Positions 43,831 through 52,971 of a DNA stretch of 64,000 nucleotides are shown here, one piece after another. Numbering within the stretch: the first letter of the stretch is position 1; every line of letters starts with the position of its first letter. The position numbers and the translations under genes are program-made. The notes below the pieces were generated by a model that saw only the letters and a list, made by a program, of their open reading frames with translations, did no database searches and was not told the DNA's origin. The DNA is from a virus, in the IMG/VR virus record IMGVR_UViG_3300042455_002003, positions 1-64,000 of that record; one strand, 5' to 3'.

Positions 43831-44909
43831 TATTGAATTGTTTCTGCCACTGTGTTATACACGGTATCTAACATTCTTAAAGAAACCATATAAGGGTCAC
43901 AATTTGACGCCGGTCTTCTATCTTCAAAATAACCACATCCGTCAATTATTGCTTGAGCTGGAATTCTAATACTTGTGTCTCTTGTACTATATCCATAACT
44001 AAAATCGTGAATACTAGATGTTTCGTGTTCACCACTTAATCTTTCATTGTTATGTAAACCATAAACTTTAATGTGTTCTTCATGATTATTTTTGAGTTTT
44101 TCCATGGTATCCTCAATTATCTTCAAACCACCTTCTTCACGCATTTCTTTTGTTGAAAAATTAACATGACATCCTGAACCGTTCCAATCACCTTTTAGTG
44201 GTTTTGGGTGTAAAGATACGTTTACATCGTTTTCTTCTGCCACACGGTCTAAAATATATCTAGAAACCCACAATTGGTCTGAACCATTTAATGGTGCCAC
44301 AGGTCCGATTTGATACTCCCATTGACCTAAAAGAACTTCGGCATTAATACCAGAAACCTCTAAACCTATTTCTAAACATTTTTCCATGTGTTCCTCAACA
44401 ATTTTACGACCAACAACTGTATCTGAACCGATACCACAATAATAGTCCCCCTGTGGTCTAGGTAATCTAGAGAGGTCACTAGTAAAACCTAGAGGTAACC
44501 CTACACCTTCCCCAAAAGGCATTGATGGTTTATGGGTTAACGTATATTCTTGTTCCCAACCAAACCAAACATTACTCTCAATGTTTTTATTTTCCAAAAT
44601 AAACTGACTTAATTTATACCTAGTATTACTTTTATGTGGTGTACCATCAGGATTCATTACCTCACAAAAAACCAATAAATGGTTTCCACCTCTAAAGGGG
44701 TCTTGTTTTACAAAAACTGGTTTAAGTATACAATCTGTATTTTTACCTTTACCTGCTTCTGCTTGATTTGTTGAGCTACCGTCAAAAGACCACAATGGGT
44801 ACTCTGACGCTTTTAATGTATCAGCTTTAGAAACTACTTTTGTTTTACTCCGTAATTGTTGTGGTTGATTACCATCCAACCAAATGTATTCTAATAAAAT
44901 TTTATTCAT
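43830..44909 (-). CDS. glnII: Glutamine synthetase, GlnII type
   Basis: The 359-residue enzyme makes glutamine from glutamate, ammonia and ATP. It is of the short GSII type, seen in eukaryotes and some bacteria, including Bacteroidetes. Key segments are complete: FDGSSTNQA (42-50), WEQEYTL (118-124), NAEVLLGQWEYQIGP (189-203), NGSGCHVNFST (243-253), NNERLSGEHET (287-297), RDTSIRIP (310-317) and YFEDRRPASNCDPY (327-340). It lies inside the head block in a two-gene unit with terminators on both sides, which looks like an acquired metabolic cassette. Confidence 0.96.
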   Translation of the reverse strand: MNKILLEYIWLDGNQPQQLRSKTKVVSKADTLKASEYPLWSFDGSSTNQAEAGKGKNTDCILKPVFVKQDPFRGGNHLLVFCEVMNPDGTPHKSNTRYKLSQFILENKNIESNVWFGWEQEYTLTHKPSMPFGEGVGLPLGFTSDLSRLPRPQGDYYCGIGSDTVVGRKIVEEHMEKCLEIGLEVSGINAEVLLGQWEYQIGPVAPLNGSDQLWVSRYILDRVAEENDVNVSLHPKPLKGDWNGSGCHVNFSTKEMREEGGLKIIEDTMEKLKNNHEEHIKVYGLHNNERLSGEHETSSIHDFSYGYSTRDTSIRIPAQAIIDGCGYFEDRRPASNCDPYMVSLRMLDTVYNTVAETIQ

Positions 44910-44947
44910 ATATAATTTTTTTCTTAATTATACTAATTTTTTAACAT

Positions 44948-44979
44948 AAAAAAAAGCCCCCCTAAAATAGGGAGGCTTT
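44948..44979 (-). terminator. Terminator upstream of the glutamine synthetase unit
   Basis: A GC-rich stem (AAAGCC...GGCTTT with CCCCTA/TAGGG inside) and an A run on plus (T run on minus). It ends the transcript of the holin-like gene at 45009. Confidence 0.9.
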
Positions 44980-45008
44980 ATCATATTTTTTAATAATAAT
45001 ATTAAATT

Positions 45009-45563
45009 TTATTTATTTTCTTCATTATTTTTTTGGTATCTTTCTATACCCAAGACACTATTTAATTTTTCAATTATTTTTGTGATTAATGTTTTTTTAT
45101 TTTTTTCACCAGTCAGAGAACCCAAATTTTCTAAAACAGAAATTAAATATTCTAGTGTAACATAAATAAATAAAGTACCATGTAACCAAACAAAAAACCC
45201 TTTAGCCATTGTAGATAATACATCATCCTGACCACTGTACTCTAAACCAATACTATTGGTTATAAACAATAAGGACATCCATACAAAAACTTTTAAACCA
45301 AACCTACTAAATTTGTGTGATTGTATTTTTTCTCCTCTTGCTCTTGATGCTGCTATACCAGTAATTAATTCTAATATTACAAGTACAACAAAGGCTAAAA
45401 CAGTTAAACCTTGTAATCCCATTGAAGTTTCTATGATACTAGATATTCCTGCTATAGGTAGTGTTATTGTTAGTAAATTAGAATGTACTATTGAATTATT
45501 AAAATCGTGTGTACAGTTAAAACCAAAATTGTTAACAATGTAATTAAAAAATCGACTAATCAT
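45009..45563 (-). CDS. Holin-like membrane protein
   Basis: The 184-residue product has three predicted membrane segments: LTVLAFVVLVILELITGIAA, VFVWMSLLFITNSIGL and a later stretch GFFVWLHGTLFIYVTL. The segment ELITGIAASRARGEKIQSHKF with the following FGLKVFVW resembles the phage_holin_4 family (D/E-x-x-TG-x-x-A...S-x-K). Such proteins make membrane lesions for lysis. No endolysin was found nearby. It overlaps the upstream gene by eight bases. Confidence 0.65.
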   Translation of the reverse strand: MISRFFNYIVNNFGFNCTHDFNNSIVHSNLLTITLPIAGISSIIETSMGLQGLTVLAFVVLVILELITGIAASRARGEKIQSHKFSRFGLKVFVWMSLLFITNSIGLEYSGQDDVLSTMAKGFFVWLHGTLFIYVTLEYLISVLENLGSLTGEKNKKTLITKIIEKLNSVLGIERYQKNNEENK

Positions 45564-46356
45564 TTTTAAGATTCTTTTTCAATTCATACAGCCTTAAAAC
45601 TTTTTCGTTAAAACTGTCGTTATTTTCACTCATCTTGTAAATAACATCTTTAGTTTCTAGTAGTTTTGATTTTACTGTTACATTGTCCCCGTAATCATCT
45701 AAATGTTGATTAACTAGTTGGATTGTTTCCTTCACCAAATCAGACACTAAAGTTTTTGTTTTTTCTTCGTTATTTTCACGCAAAACCTTTAAAATCTTTT
45801 TTTCTTCCTCAGTTAAGGAATCATTATATTTTTCATTAAATTTATTTACAGCTACTTCTAGAAATTTCCTAGGGTCAATATTTTTTCTAACATAAGATTT
45901 ATCTTCTGATTCTGAAATAGTTTCTTTATCAGACATTAACCAAGAAATAACATTAGTTCTAGATTCATGTAGTTTGTCTATTGTAGAAACACTTTTCTTG
46001 GTTGTTAGTAAATTTTGTAAAGATTCGTGTAACCCTTTTGTTTTAACCCCACTCAAATCAATATTATATTTTTCTAATAAAGAAATTAATTTTTCTGATT
46101 CTGTAGATATGGATTTTTCACCTCTAAAATTTTCTAATAAAGAAATAGATTCTTTTAAATATTCATTAGCCGCTGTTTCACTTTTTATTGTTTTACCCTC
46201 GATATTCTTGTAAACAATAAAGGTTGTTCTAAGAGTTTCGTTTTCTTTAAGTATTTTTAAGAAGTTTTTATATAAGTCTTTTCCTGATTTATCTTCAGAA
46301 ATGTAAGATTCTATTAACTTCTCAACGAATATATCTTTTAATGTACCAAAGTTCAT
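45556..46356 (-). CDS. Unknown helical head protein
   Basis: The 266-residue product begins MNFGTLKDIFVEKLIESYISED, a possible leader, and the rest is charged helices with several [IL]-x-E sites. It lies between the portal and protease, where T4 has the core genes 67 and 68. A prohead core role is likely, but no family is recognised. Confidence 0.55.
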   Translation of the reverse strand: MNFGTLKDIFVEKLIESYISEDKSGKDLYKNFLKILKENETLRTTFIVYKNIEGKTIKSETAANEYLKESISLLENFRGEKSISTESEKLISLLEKYNIDLSGVKTKGLHESLQNLLTTKKSVSTIDKLHESRTNVISWLMSDKETISESEDKSYVRKNIDPRKFLEVAVNKFNEKYNDSLTEEEKKILKVLRENNEEKTKTLVSDLVKETIQLVNQHLDDYGDNVTVKSKLLETKDVIYKMSENNDSFNEKVLRLYELKKNLKND

Positions 46357-46371
46357 AATTTTATTTTTAAA

Positions 46372-46380
46372 ATAAATATG
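46372..46380 (-). promoter_or_regulatory. CATATTTAT late promoter motif
   Basis: On the minus strand, CATATTTAT lies 15 bases before the ATG at 46356, between the stop of the portal gene and that start. Confidence 0.55.
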
Positions 46381-46382
46381 CT

Positions 46383-48287
46383 TTAGCTACCAAGTATTTC
46401 ATCATCACCTTCATTAAGTAACAAATCTATACCCTTAGTCATCATTAAAATATCTTCATTTTTCTTTCTACCTTCAAGTAATAATTTATTAATTACATTC
46501 TCATCACCTCTAAAGCTTTCACCAAAACCACCAACTTCTTCACCTCCTCCAGCTTCTTCACCGCCTCCAGCTTCTTCACCGCCTCCGAAACCTCCAAAGC
46601 CTCCAGCTTCTTCACCACCTCCTAAACCTCCAAAGCCTCCAGCTTCTTCACCGCCTCCAAAGCCTCCAGTTTCTTCACCACCAGTTTCAGTCCCAGCCGT
46701 TTCATCTGATTTAACAGGAATTTCACCATAAAGTTTATCAACGTTCTTAAAGAATCCTGTGTTTTTGATAATTTCAGCAGTATTTTCAAGTTCCTTAGCT
46801 GCCGCTCTTTCAAGTCTTTGTTGTTCTAAATCTTCTAAGATTTCATCATTAGACCAATTAAAGATATTTTTTTTAGCCCATGTGTGTGATGTTGGAGCAA
46901 TTCCACCATCAACAGCACTAACAAGGTCTTTATACAACAAAACTTTTTCTTTCCATTGTTCAACTTTAAGAACTTCACCTTGAGTAGATGGATTGTTAAG
47001 GACTAGTTTAAAATTATTTAACTCATCGTGGAAACCTAAAATATATAAATGGATAATAGCTATTTTATTTAACTCTTGAACCATAGCCTGTTGAATTCTA
47101 TTTATGGTCCTAGCAAATCTAATATCTAACATAGCTAAATTACCACCCTCACCAACGACATCATCAAAACCTAGGAAAGTTTTTGGTACTCTTAATGCTG
47201 TAACCATTTTTCTTTGGATAAATTGAATATCTGCAATTTGGTCTAGGTTAGACGCACCCGCCAACGTTTCAATTGGACTAGAAGCGTTAGCATCTCTTAC
47301 AGGTACAAAGTAATCTTGGTCAACTGCCAAAGTATTATATCTTAAATCTACCTGACCTGTTTGACTATCAGCTTTTTGTGTTCTTTTAAATTTATTAGCA
47401 ACTTTTTGTACGTAAGCTTCAACATCATTATCATCAATGTTACCTACATAAACTTTAAATACTCTTCTTTCAGGTGCTCTAGTTACACGATAAACTAACA
47501 TAGCGTCTTCTGCTAAAAGAAGTTGTTTCCATATTCTCCTTACTTTCTCTAATACCGAAGTACCATAAGGTAATTTTCTATCATCACCTAAAAGTCTAAA
47601 ATGAGCTATTTCCCAAGCGTTAAACTCCATGGTTTTATCTCTCCAAAAGAATTTAACTTGTTTTTTCTGTGTTTCTTCTTTTGTTTCTTCTTTTTGAGCT
47701 TGAAAAGGGAATACGCCTGTTTCTTTTCTTTCAATATCAATATTTGTTAATTGAGAAGAACCAACAATACCATCCCTGTAATCTATTTTTAAATAAAGAA
47801 AGTTATCACCGTATTTACATGTATTTCTAGTCCACATCGGTAAATTTGAGTGGATGTCCATTACATTAAAGAATAAATCTTCTAAAACTTTTTTAATTCT
47901 AGATGAATCAGAATAAACACTTAAAATTTTACCTTGTTCGTTTAATGTACAAGATTCTTCTGACATAATATCTAAAGCGACAGCAATTTCAGGGGTAAAC
48001 TCCATTGCCTCGTAATCCATATAAGAGGCAACCCTAGAAGTTTCATAGTAAATCGCTTTTTGATATAATTCACTATCTACTTTAGCCCATTGACCTTCTA
48101 AGTATTTTTGTTGTTGTCTTTGTAATTTTTCTTTCTCAAACTCCTCTCTGGACTTTGTAACAATTAAATCTCTATCACCTAAAGCGTATTTGTTATATAT
48201 GGTATTGGCTTTTATACCACCATTACCTTGACCAAAAAGGTAAAAGAGTTTTTGATATACCGTTAAATTTTTATTTTCTTCTGCCAT
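46383..48287 (-). CDS. 20: Portal protein (T4 gp20-like)
   Basis: The 634-residue protein has gp20-type segments: SRVASYMDYEAMEFTPEIA, CKYGDNFLYLKIDYR, WEIAHFRLLGDDRKLPYGTSVLE, LAEDAMLVYRVTRAPERRVF, and FLGFDDVVGEGGNLAMLDIRFARTINRIQ. These form the clip, wing and stem regions of a dodecameric portal through which DNA is packaged. At the C-terminus (about residues 530-595) there is a low-complexity Gly/Glu/Ala/Phe repeat with several copies of GGGEEAGGFGG, which is unusual for gp20. Confidence 0.93.
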   Translation of the reverse strand: MAEENKNLTVYQKLFYLFGQGNGGIKANTIYNKYALGDRDLIVTKSREEFEKEKLQRQQQKYLEGQWAKVDSELYQKAIYYETSRVASYMDYEAMEFTPEIAVALDIMSEESCTLNEQGKILSVYSDSSRIKKVLEDLFFNVMDIHSNLPMWTRNTCKYGDNFLYLKIDYRDGIVGSSQLTNIDIERKETGVFPFQAQKEETKEETQKKQVKFFWRDKTMEFNAWEIAHFRLLGDDRKLPYGTSVLEKVRRIWKQLLLAEDAMLVYRVTRAPERRVFKVYVGNIDDNDVEAYVQKVANKFKRTQKADSQTGQVDLRYNTLAVDQDYFVPVRDANASSPIETLAGASNLDQIADIQFIQRKMVTALRVPKTFLGFDDVVGEGGNLAMLDIRFARTINRIQQAMVQELNKIAIIHLYILGFHDELNNFKLVLNNPSTQGEVLKVEQWKEKVLLYKDLVSAVDGGIAPTSHTWAKKNIFNWSNDEILEDLEQQRLERAAAKELENTAEIIKNTGFFKNVDKLYGEIPVKSDETAGTETGGEETGGFGGGEEAGGFGGLGGGEEAGGFGGFGGGEEAGGGEEAGGGEEVGGFGESFRGDENVINKLLLEGRKKNEDILMMTKGIDLLLNEGDDEILGS

Positions 48288-48309
48288 TTAAAAAAATGTT
48301 TTTTATATT

Positions 48310-48318
48310 ATAAATATT
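48310..48318 (-). promoter_or_regulatory. AATATTTAT late promoter motif
   Basis: On the minus strand, AATATTTAT lies 22 bases before the portal ATG at 48287. Confidence 0.5.
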
Positions 48319-48370
48319 ATTAATAAAGTTAACCGACACTTTATTAATGTGAATGTTATTCGTATTAAAC

Positions 48371-48607
48371 TTACTCTACATAGTCACAATCTACATAACC
48401 TAAATGACCTGTAAGGTCTATTTCGTACACATATTGAACTAAGTTATCGTATTCCCCAAAACAGGGTTCTTTTACAACTTTAACATTAACTTTAGTGTTG
48501 TTGTTATTAGCTCTATCTGTTGGAGGACAAAACTTATTATAAACTGGACCAGCACCTTTTCTTACATTACATTGTCTATTAAAAGGTTTGTTTGACGATA
48601 TTCCCAT
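48371..48607 (-). CDS. Small Cys-containing protein
   Basis: The 78-residue product has four Cys (near residues 13, 27, 49 and 74) spread over the chain, a basic N-terminus (NKPFNRQCNVRKG) and an acidic C-terminus. The Cys positions could bind a metal or be unpaired. It is on the packaging transcript between terminase and portal. No family is recognised. Confidence 0.6.
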   Translation of the reverse strand: MGISSNKPFNRQCNVRKGAGPVYNKFCPPTDRANNNNTKVNVKVVKEPCFGEYDNLVQYVYEIDLTGHLGYVDCDYVE

Positions 48608-48611
48608 AATA

Positions 48612-50450
48612 TTATTTTTTAAATCCTTTCATCCCACTAAATAACCAAGAGTATTCCTTAGTTTGTTCAGTAGTTATTCTATTATTATCTTTATTTCTAC
48701 TATCTGTATAAAAACCTGTACCAATAACTTCATTTAAAATTGGATTCTCTTCTATAGTACCAGTCTCAACAGACCAACTGTTAATCATTGCCTTTGCCTG
48801 ACCTTTAGATTTTTCCAAATCTTTAAAAGAGGTCATAGCCACAAAACAACACATACCAATACACATTAATAAGTCATCGTGATAACCTCTCATGTGGTCT
48901 GGTCTACCATTAATATAGACAAACGTCTCTATTTCAGCTAACATTCTTTTAGAACGAATCTTAAACGAATCCAATCTAATAGCCTCTTCTAATTTAGAGA
49001 TTATGGTATTTCTATTTTTTTGAAAGTTTAACCCAGGTAGTTTACCCCTATCCATGTGTTTTTGTAAGGCTCTGTTATTTTCAACAGAATCAATACCAAC
49101 GGTAACATCGTAATACAGTCTTTTTTTAGGGTAACCTAATTCAATTAATTTTAATACAACAGAAGCACCCCATCCACCTGTAATATCCACAACCACAAAT
49201 GCGTCATATGAACCACCATAATAGTTAGCTATCTCACCTAAAACATCGGGTGCTACTTTACCGTGGTATTCAGCTACTTGATTACCTGTTGTATAATCCC
49301 ATACACAAATACCTGCAAAGTCATCAGAAGAACCTGAAGAAGGGTCAGCAGACAAAATATATTCATGTTCAGGTATAGGGTCTTCCCATATCCACATGTT
49401 ACCATCAACCCACTCTTTTCTTATTGGTTCTCTAACATTATCTCTTTCTTGTCTAGATTTGTATTTATCATCAATTACACTATCACCTGAACCAACAAAA
49501 GAACATAATAACTCTTGTGCTATTGACCTTGCGTTGTGATTAAGTTGTGCACACATATCGTCAAACCATTTTGACCTTGGTACATACCCCTTTTCAGCCA
49601 TTTCAGGCCATTTTTCTTGTGGGACAACAGCATCAGGGCCAAATCCACTTTTTGGGTCCTCAATATTTTCTATAATATCGTTATTCTTCTCATCCCTAAG
49701 AACCCAAGACATCCCAGAACCATCATTTTTACCATTATAACGAGGGTCTTCATACCACTTCATCGAAATTATGTTAAAATTATTTTTACCTCTTTCAGCC
49801 GTTACATAAGCTTTATGGTATAAAGGGTCATGTCCGTTTGGTGTTGAAATAAGAATTGACCTACCACCAGTTGAAAGTGACGGTTGTGCGGCAGTATAAA
49901 ATTCCTCACCCCTATGACCTTCGATAAAGGCGGCTTCATCGACAACAATGAATGACGGTGTATAACCTCTAAGTGCATCTTTTGAAGAAGCAACAGCTTT
50001 TACTTCAGAACCATTCCATAATTTGTAATGTGAACTAGAGTTCTTTTCGGGGTTAAACCAACTATCAGAACCCGCTGGTCTGTGAACATCCATCCAACCA
50101 GGTAACTGCATTGTAAAATCTTTAATCTTTTTTAAGAATTCTTTCGCTGTTTCTTGTTTATTTGCCGCAATAAGAATTTTTTGGGTACTTTTACTTGACG
50201 CTAAAGCGGTTACAATTGCTAAATAAGCCGCGGTTGTAGTTGATATACCTGCCTGTCTTGGTTTCATCACTATATTGTGATGATGATTTTTATATGCCTC
50301 AATTAACTCCTTTTGTCTAGGAAATAATTTAAAGGCAACAAATCCCTTTTGTGTTCTATCCTCTGTCTCAAGGTAATTTTCTATAGCATAAATAGGGTCT
50401 GTTAAACACTTACCTATTTCATACATCATTTGTCCTTTACTTAAACTCAT
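48612..50450 (-). CDS. 17: Terminase large subunit (T4 gp17-like)
   Basis: ATG at 50450 is chosen over 50465 because the late motif overlaps the earlier start. The 612-residue enzyme has an ATPase with Walker A KPRQAGIST (63-71) and Walker B FIVVDEAAF (167-175), and an RuvC-like nuclease with SADPSSGSSDDF (first Asp, about 375), VVVDITGGWG and RGYHDDLL (last Asp, about 545). It cuts concatemeric DNA and drives it into the prohead. It lies upstream of the portal gene on the same strand. Confidence 0.95.
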   Translation of the reverse strand: MSLSKGQMMYEIGKCLTDPIYAIENYLETEDRTQKGFVAFKLFPRQKELIEAYKNHHHNIVMKPRQAGISTTTAAYLAIVTALASSKSTQKILIAANKQETAKEFLKKIKDFTMQLPGWMDVHRPAGSDSWFNPEKNSSSHYKLWNGSEVKAVASSKDALRGYTPSFIVVDEAAFIEGHRGEEFYTAAQPSLSTGGRSILISTPNGHDPLYHKAYVTAERGKNNFNIISMKWYEDPRYNGKNDGSGMSWVLRDEKNNDIIENIEDPKSGFGPDAVVPQEKWPEMAEKGYVPRSKWFDDMCAQLNHNARSIAQELLCSFVGSGDSVIDDKYKSRQERDNVREPIRKEWVDGNMWIWEDPIPEHEYILSADPSSGSSDDFAGICVWDYTTGNQVAEYHGKVAPDVLGEIANYYGGSYDAFVVVDITGGWGASVVLKLIELGYPKKRLYYDVTVGIDSVENNRALQKHMDRGKLPGLNFQKNRNTIISKLEEAIRLDSFKIRSKRMLAEIETFVYINGRPDHMRGYHDDLLMCIGMCCFVAMTSFKDLEKSKGQAKAMINSWSVETGTIEENPILNEVIGTGFYTDSRNKDNNRITTEQTKEYSWLFSGMKGFKK

Positions 50451-50454
50451 GCCA

Positions 50455-50463
50455 ATAAATATC
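50455..50463 (-). promoter_or_regulatory. GATATTTAT late promoter motif, 4 bases from the start codon
   Basis: On the minus strand GATATTTAT is followed by TGGC and the ATG at 50450. Confidence 0.55.
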
Positions 50464-50473
50464 ATCAGGCATG

Positions 50474-50509
50474 AAAAAACCCACCATAGTAGCGAACTTG
50501 GTGGGTTTT
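50474..50509 (-). terminator. Terminator before the terminase gene
   Basis: AAAACCCACCA and TGGTGGGTTTT with a 12-base loop; the T run is on the minus strand. It ends the transcript from the 50548 gene. Two smaller hairpins lie just upstream (TAGTCCG and AACGG stems at about 50511-50541). Confidence 0.88.
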
Positions 50510-50547
50510 AATAGTCCGTAGACTATAACGGTCCTAATCCGTTCTCT

Positions 50548-52491
50548 TTATCTATTTTTTAAGATATCTCTAATTTCTGAAGCAAATTCATAGTCCTCAT
50601 CTTCAATAGCTGACTTCATTAAACCTCTAAGTTCATCATCAGTCATATCATTAAGGTCTTTAGGTTCTTCAGGACCCTCTTTTTCACCACCTAAAACAGT
50701 AGGGTTAGTTTCTTCTTCATCCTCATCAGGAGTTTCTACATCACCACCATCTTTATCATCATCATCACCGTACATACCAAAAGTATCGTCGGAAGCTTCA
50801 CGTCTTAACTCTTCAGCCGCTTCTTCAGCTATTCTTTGAACTTTCATTTGTGAATCTGTTCTATCATTTGATAATCCCTCAATAATACTATTAAACTCAT
50901 CATCTGAAAGTTCTTGCATCATATTCCATGTCAAAGAAATAACTTCTTGATTATCAGTTGGTATTTGTCTTACAAATTTTTCCCAAAAGATAGTACCTAA
51001 TCTAATATCATTAGTTTCATTATCTAAATTATCAGTTTTATCTAGGACATATTTTCTTTCTTCAGCATCAACAGGTAGGGACCATAAAGACATTAATTCA
51101 ATAACACCTTTAGCCAATTCATGTAAAAGTACTGGGAATACCACACCTTGTGCAATAATTTTAGGAACTCCATTAGGTTGGTCAGATAATTTAACTCTAA
51201 CATTACCTGCGTGAATACCTTGTCTACCCTGTGTTTTAATGTCTTCATCATTCATCATCCAGTAAGAAGCGTCATTTGCAGCCATAAGATTAGCGTAGTT
51301 TTGACTCAATCTAGGATTCTCCTGTCTTAATTGGTCGTCCATGTGGTGAATGTTTTGTGACTTTCTAGCCGCACCGTGCATCATAGCGTTAGTGTACTTT
51401 CTTCTTTTAATTTTAGGTTTCATTTGTACCTCAGTTTTTCCTTGTGGAACAGGACTAGTACCTTTATCAAATTTAAGACCTTCTCTTTGTATATCACCAA
51501 TCTTAACACCCAATTGTCTAGACATTTGGTTTATAGTTGCCTGTGGGGTACCACTAGGTAAACCTAACGCTTTTTGTGGGACACCTGTTATGGTCGCATC
51601 AAATTCAACAGCACCTTCAGGGATGTTGAATTGTTTACGAATCATTTCAACAGCCTTTGTTTCTAATCTGTCGATACCGTAAGCGTATTCTTCTTTAGCC
51701 GCATTCATCAATGAACTAGACATTAATTGTTGAACATCATCAAAAGTAACTCTTTCTTTACCTGTTTTTTGTCTAATAGCTCTAGCTATTTCTTCAAAAG
51801 ATTGATTAGCCATTTGTTTAGCTAAATCTGAACCTAACAATTCAGAATACTCATTTGTACCACCTTCAAAACTACTGTTTACGTCTCTATTCATATCCGC
51901 TTCAAATATTAATTTATTTTGTATCGACTCAACAATCTTAGCTTTTGTCATTATTGGATTTTGAGTCTCTACAATGATATTAATAATATCTGATTCAGAC
52001 AAATCAATTTTGGAATAGTTTTCAACAATAGATTTAAAATCTTTTGCTTTTATAATTCTACTTTCACGCATACCACTTTCCATGTCTTTTATATAATCTT
52101 CTTTTTGTTTAATATAATCTTCTTGGTTTTTTATAGATTCTTCCTGATTTTTTATGGCTTGTTCTTTTTCTTTATTTTGTTGTTTTAAACCATTCACTTG
52201 TTTTGTAAGAACTGGTTTTTGTCTTGTTAAAGCATCTGCTTGTGTTTTTGGGTCGGTAACGTCTTCTGCTTTATTACCTTGTGCTATTACTTTATTATTA
52301 CCCTGAATTGCTGATAATTTAGTATCTACGTCAACTTCAGATGCCTTTAAAGTTTCTTTATTTACCTCTAAAGATTTTTTATTATTTTCTAAATTTTGTT
52401 TCTCTTGTTCCAAACTTTCTTCGGCAGATTTAAGTACAGCTTCCTTATCCATCTCATCAGCTTCTCGTAAAAAATATTTTTTTCTCATCAT
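50548..52491 (-). CDS. Large coiled-coil virion protein with C-terminal UVR-like motif
   Basis: The 647-residue product begins MMRKKYFLREADEMDKEAV, possibly a short leader, followed by a coiled coil up to about residue 140. The centre (about 190-500) is a globular part with FPVLLHELAKGVIELMSL. An acidic linker (about 570-615) follows. The C-terminus is MTDDELRGLMKSAIEDEDYE, then FASEIRDILK, which is close to the UVR motif of UvrB and ClpC. The function is unknown; position and acidic linker suggest a virion or packaging protein. Confidence 0.6.
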   Translation of the reverse strand: MMRKKYFLREADEMDKEAVLKSAEESLEQEKQNLENNKKSLEVNKETLKASEVDVDTKLSAIQGNNKVIAQGNKAEDVTDPKTQADALTRQKPVLTKQVNGLKQQNKEKEQAIKNQEESIKNQEDYIKQKEDYIKDMESGMRESRIIKAKDFKSIVENYSKIDLSESDIINIIVETQNPIMTKAKIVESIQNKLIFEADMNRDVNSSFEGGTNEYSELLGSDLAKQMANQSFEEIARAIRQKTGKERVTFDDVQQLMSSSLMNAAKEEYAYGIDRLETKAVEMIRKQFNIPEGAVEFDATITGVPQKALGLPSGTPQATINQMSRQLGVKIGDIQREGLKFDKGTSPVPQGKTEVQMKPKIKRRKYTNAMMHGAARKSQNIHHMDDQLRQENPRLSQNYANLMAANDASYWMMNDEDIKTQGRQGIHAGNVRVKLSDQPNGVPKIIAQGVVFPVLLHELAKGVIELMSLWSLPVDAEERKYVLDKTDNLDNETNDIRLGTIFWEKFVRQIPTDNQEVISLTWNMMQELSDDEFNSIIEGLSNDRTDSQMKVQRIAEEAAEELRREASDDTFGMYGDDDDKDGGDVETPDEDEEETNPTVLGGEKEGPEEPKDLNDMTDDELRGLMKSAIEDEDYEFASEIRDILKNR

Positions 52492-52895
52492 TTTGTTACT
52501 TTGTTTTCTTTATATTTTAATACAAGGTCATACTCGTATAGTTGTTCATCAACAGATTTTTTTGTGTCCCCAAAACGGAATATTCTTCTTTGTTCTGGAT
52601 AATCTTCATCATCTTGTAGTTTTTCCCAACCTAAAGCTATAATACCTTCTACAGCATTATAAATATCACGTACACCATCTTCTTGAACTAATTCCAAATC
52701 AAATTCGTCAGTTTTAAGTGAACCAACTAGTTTAATGATATTTTCGTCGGGGGCTAATTCTCTTGTTTCGGTAATAACAGACGATTCATACCAAGATTCA
52801 TCCCATTCCCATTCAGTTGAGTCTGAGAATAAAAATTCAAACATATGTTCACCTTTAAATGTTTTACCAATTCTGTTTATATAAATTAAATACAT
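52488..52895 (-). CDS. Unknown phage protein
   Basis: The 135-residue product has a small beta-rich domain: YLIYINRIGKTFKGEHMFEFLFSD. The rest is acidic and ends with Lys-rich YDLVLKYKENK. A later ATG at 52844 is preceded by an AAAGGTGA sequence and would shorten the product, but the earlier start keeps the first beta strands. It overlaps the next gene by four bases. Confidence 0.6.
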   Translation of the reverse strand: MYLIYINRIGKTFKGEHMFEFLFSDSTEWEWDESWYESSVITETRELAPDENIIKLVGSLKTDEFDLELVQEDGVRDIYNAVEGIIALGWEKLQDDEDYPEQRRIFRFGDTKKSVDEQLYEYDLVLKYKENKVTK

Positions 52896-52900
52896 ATACT

Positions 52901-52909
52901 ATAAATATT
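52901..52909 (-). promoter_or_regulatory. AATATTTAT late promoter motif, 5 bases from the start codon
   Basis: On the minus strand AATATTTAT is followed by AGTAT and the ATG at 52895. Confidence 0.5.
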
Positions 52910-52921
52910 AGTCTTGAGCAT

Positions 52922-52954
52922 AAAAAAACATAGCCTTTTTAGACTATGTTTTTT
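52922..52954 (-). terminator. Terminator after the 52972 gene
   Basis: ACATAG and CTATGT stem with a ten-base loop and T runs on both strands. It ends the transcript of the large virion gene at 52972-55248. Confidence 0.85.
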
Positions 52955-52971
52955 ATTATTTTATTTCTTAT

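Noticed and set aside
50511-50541. Two small hairpins as a riboswitch
   Set aside because: They are short, and only the terminator stem nearby is convincing; no conserved ligand-binding core was seen.
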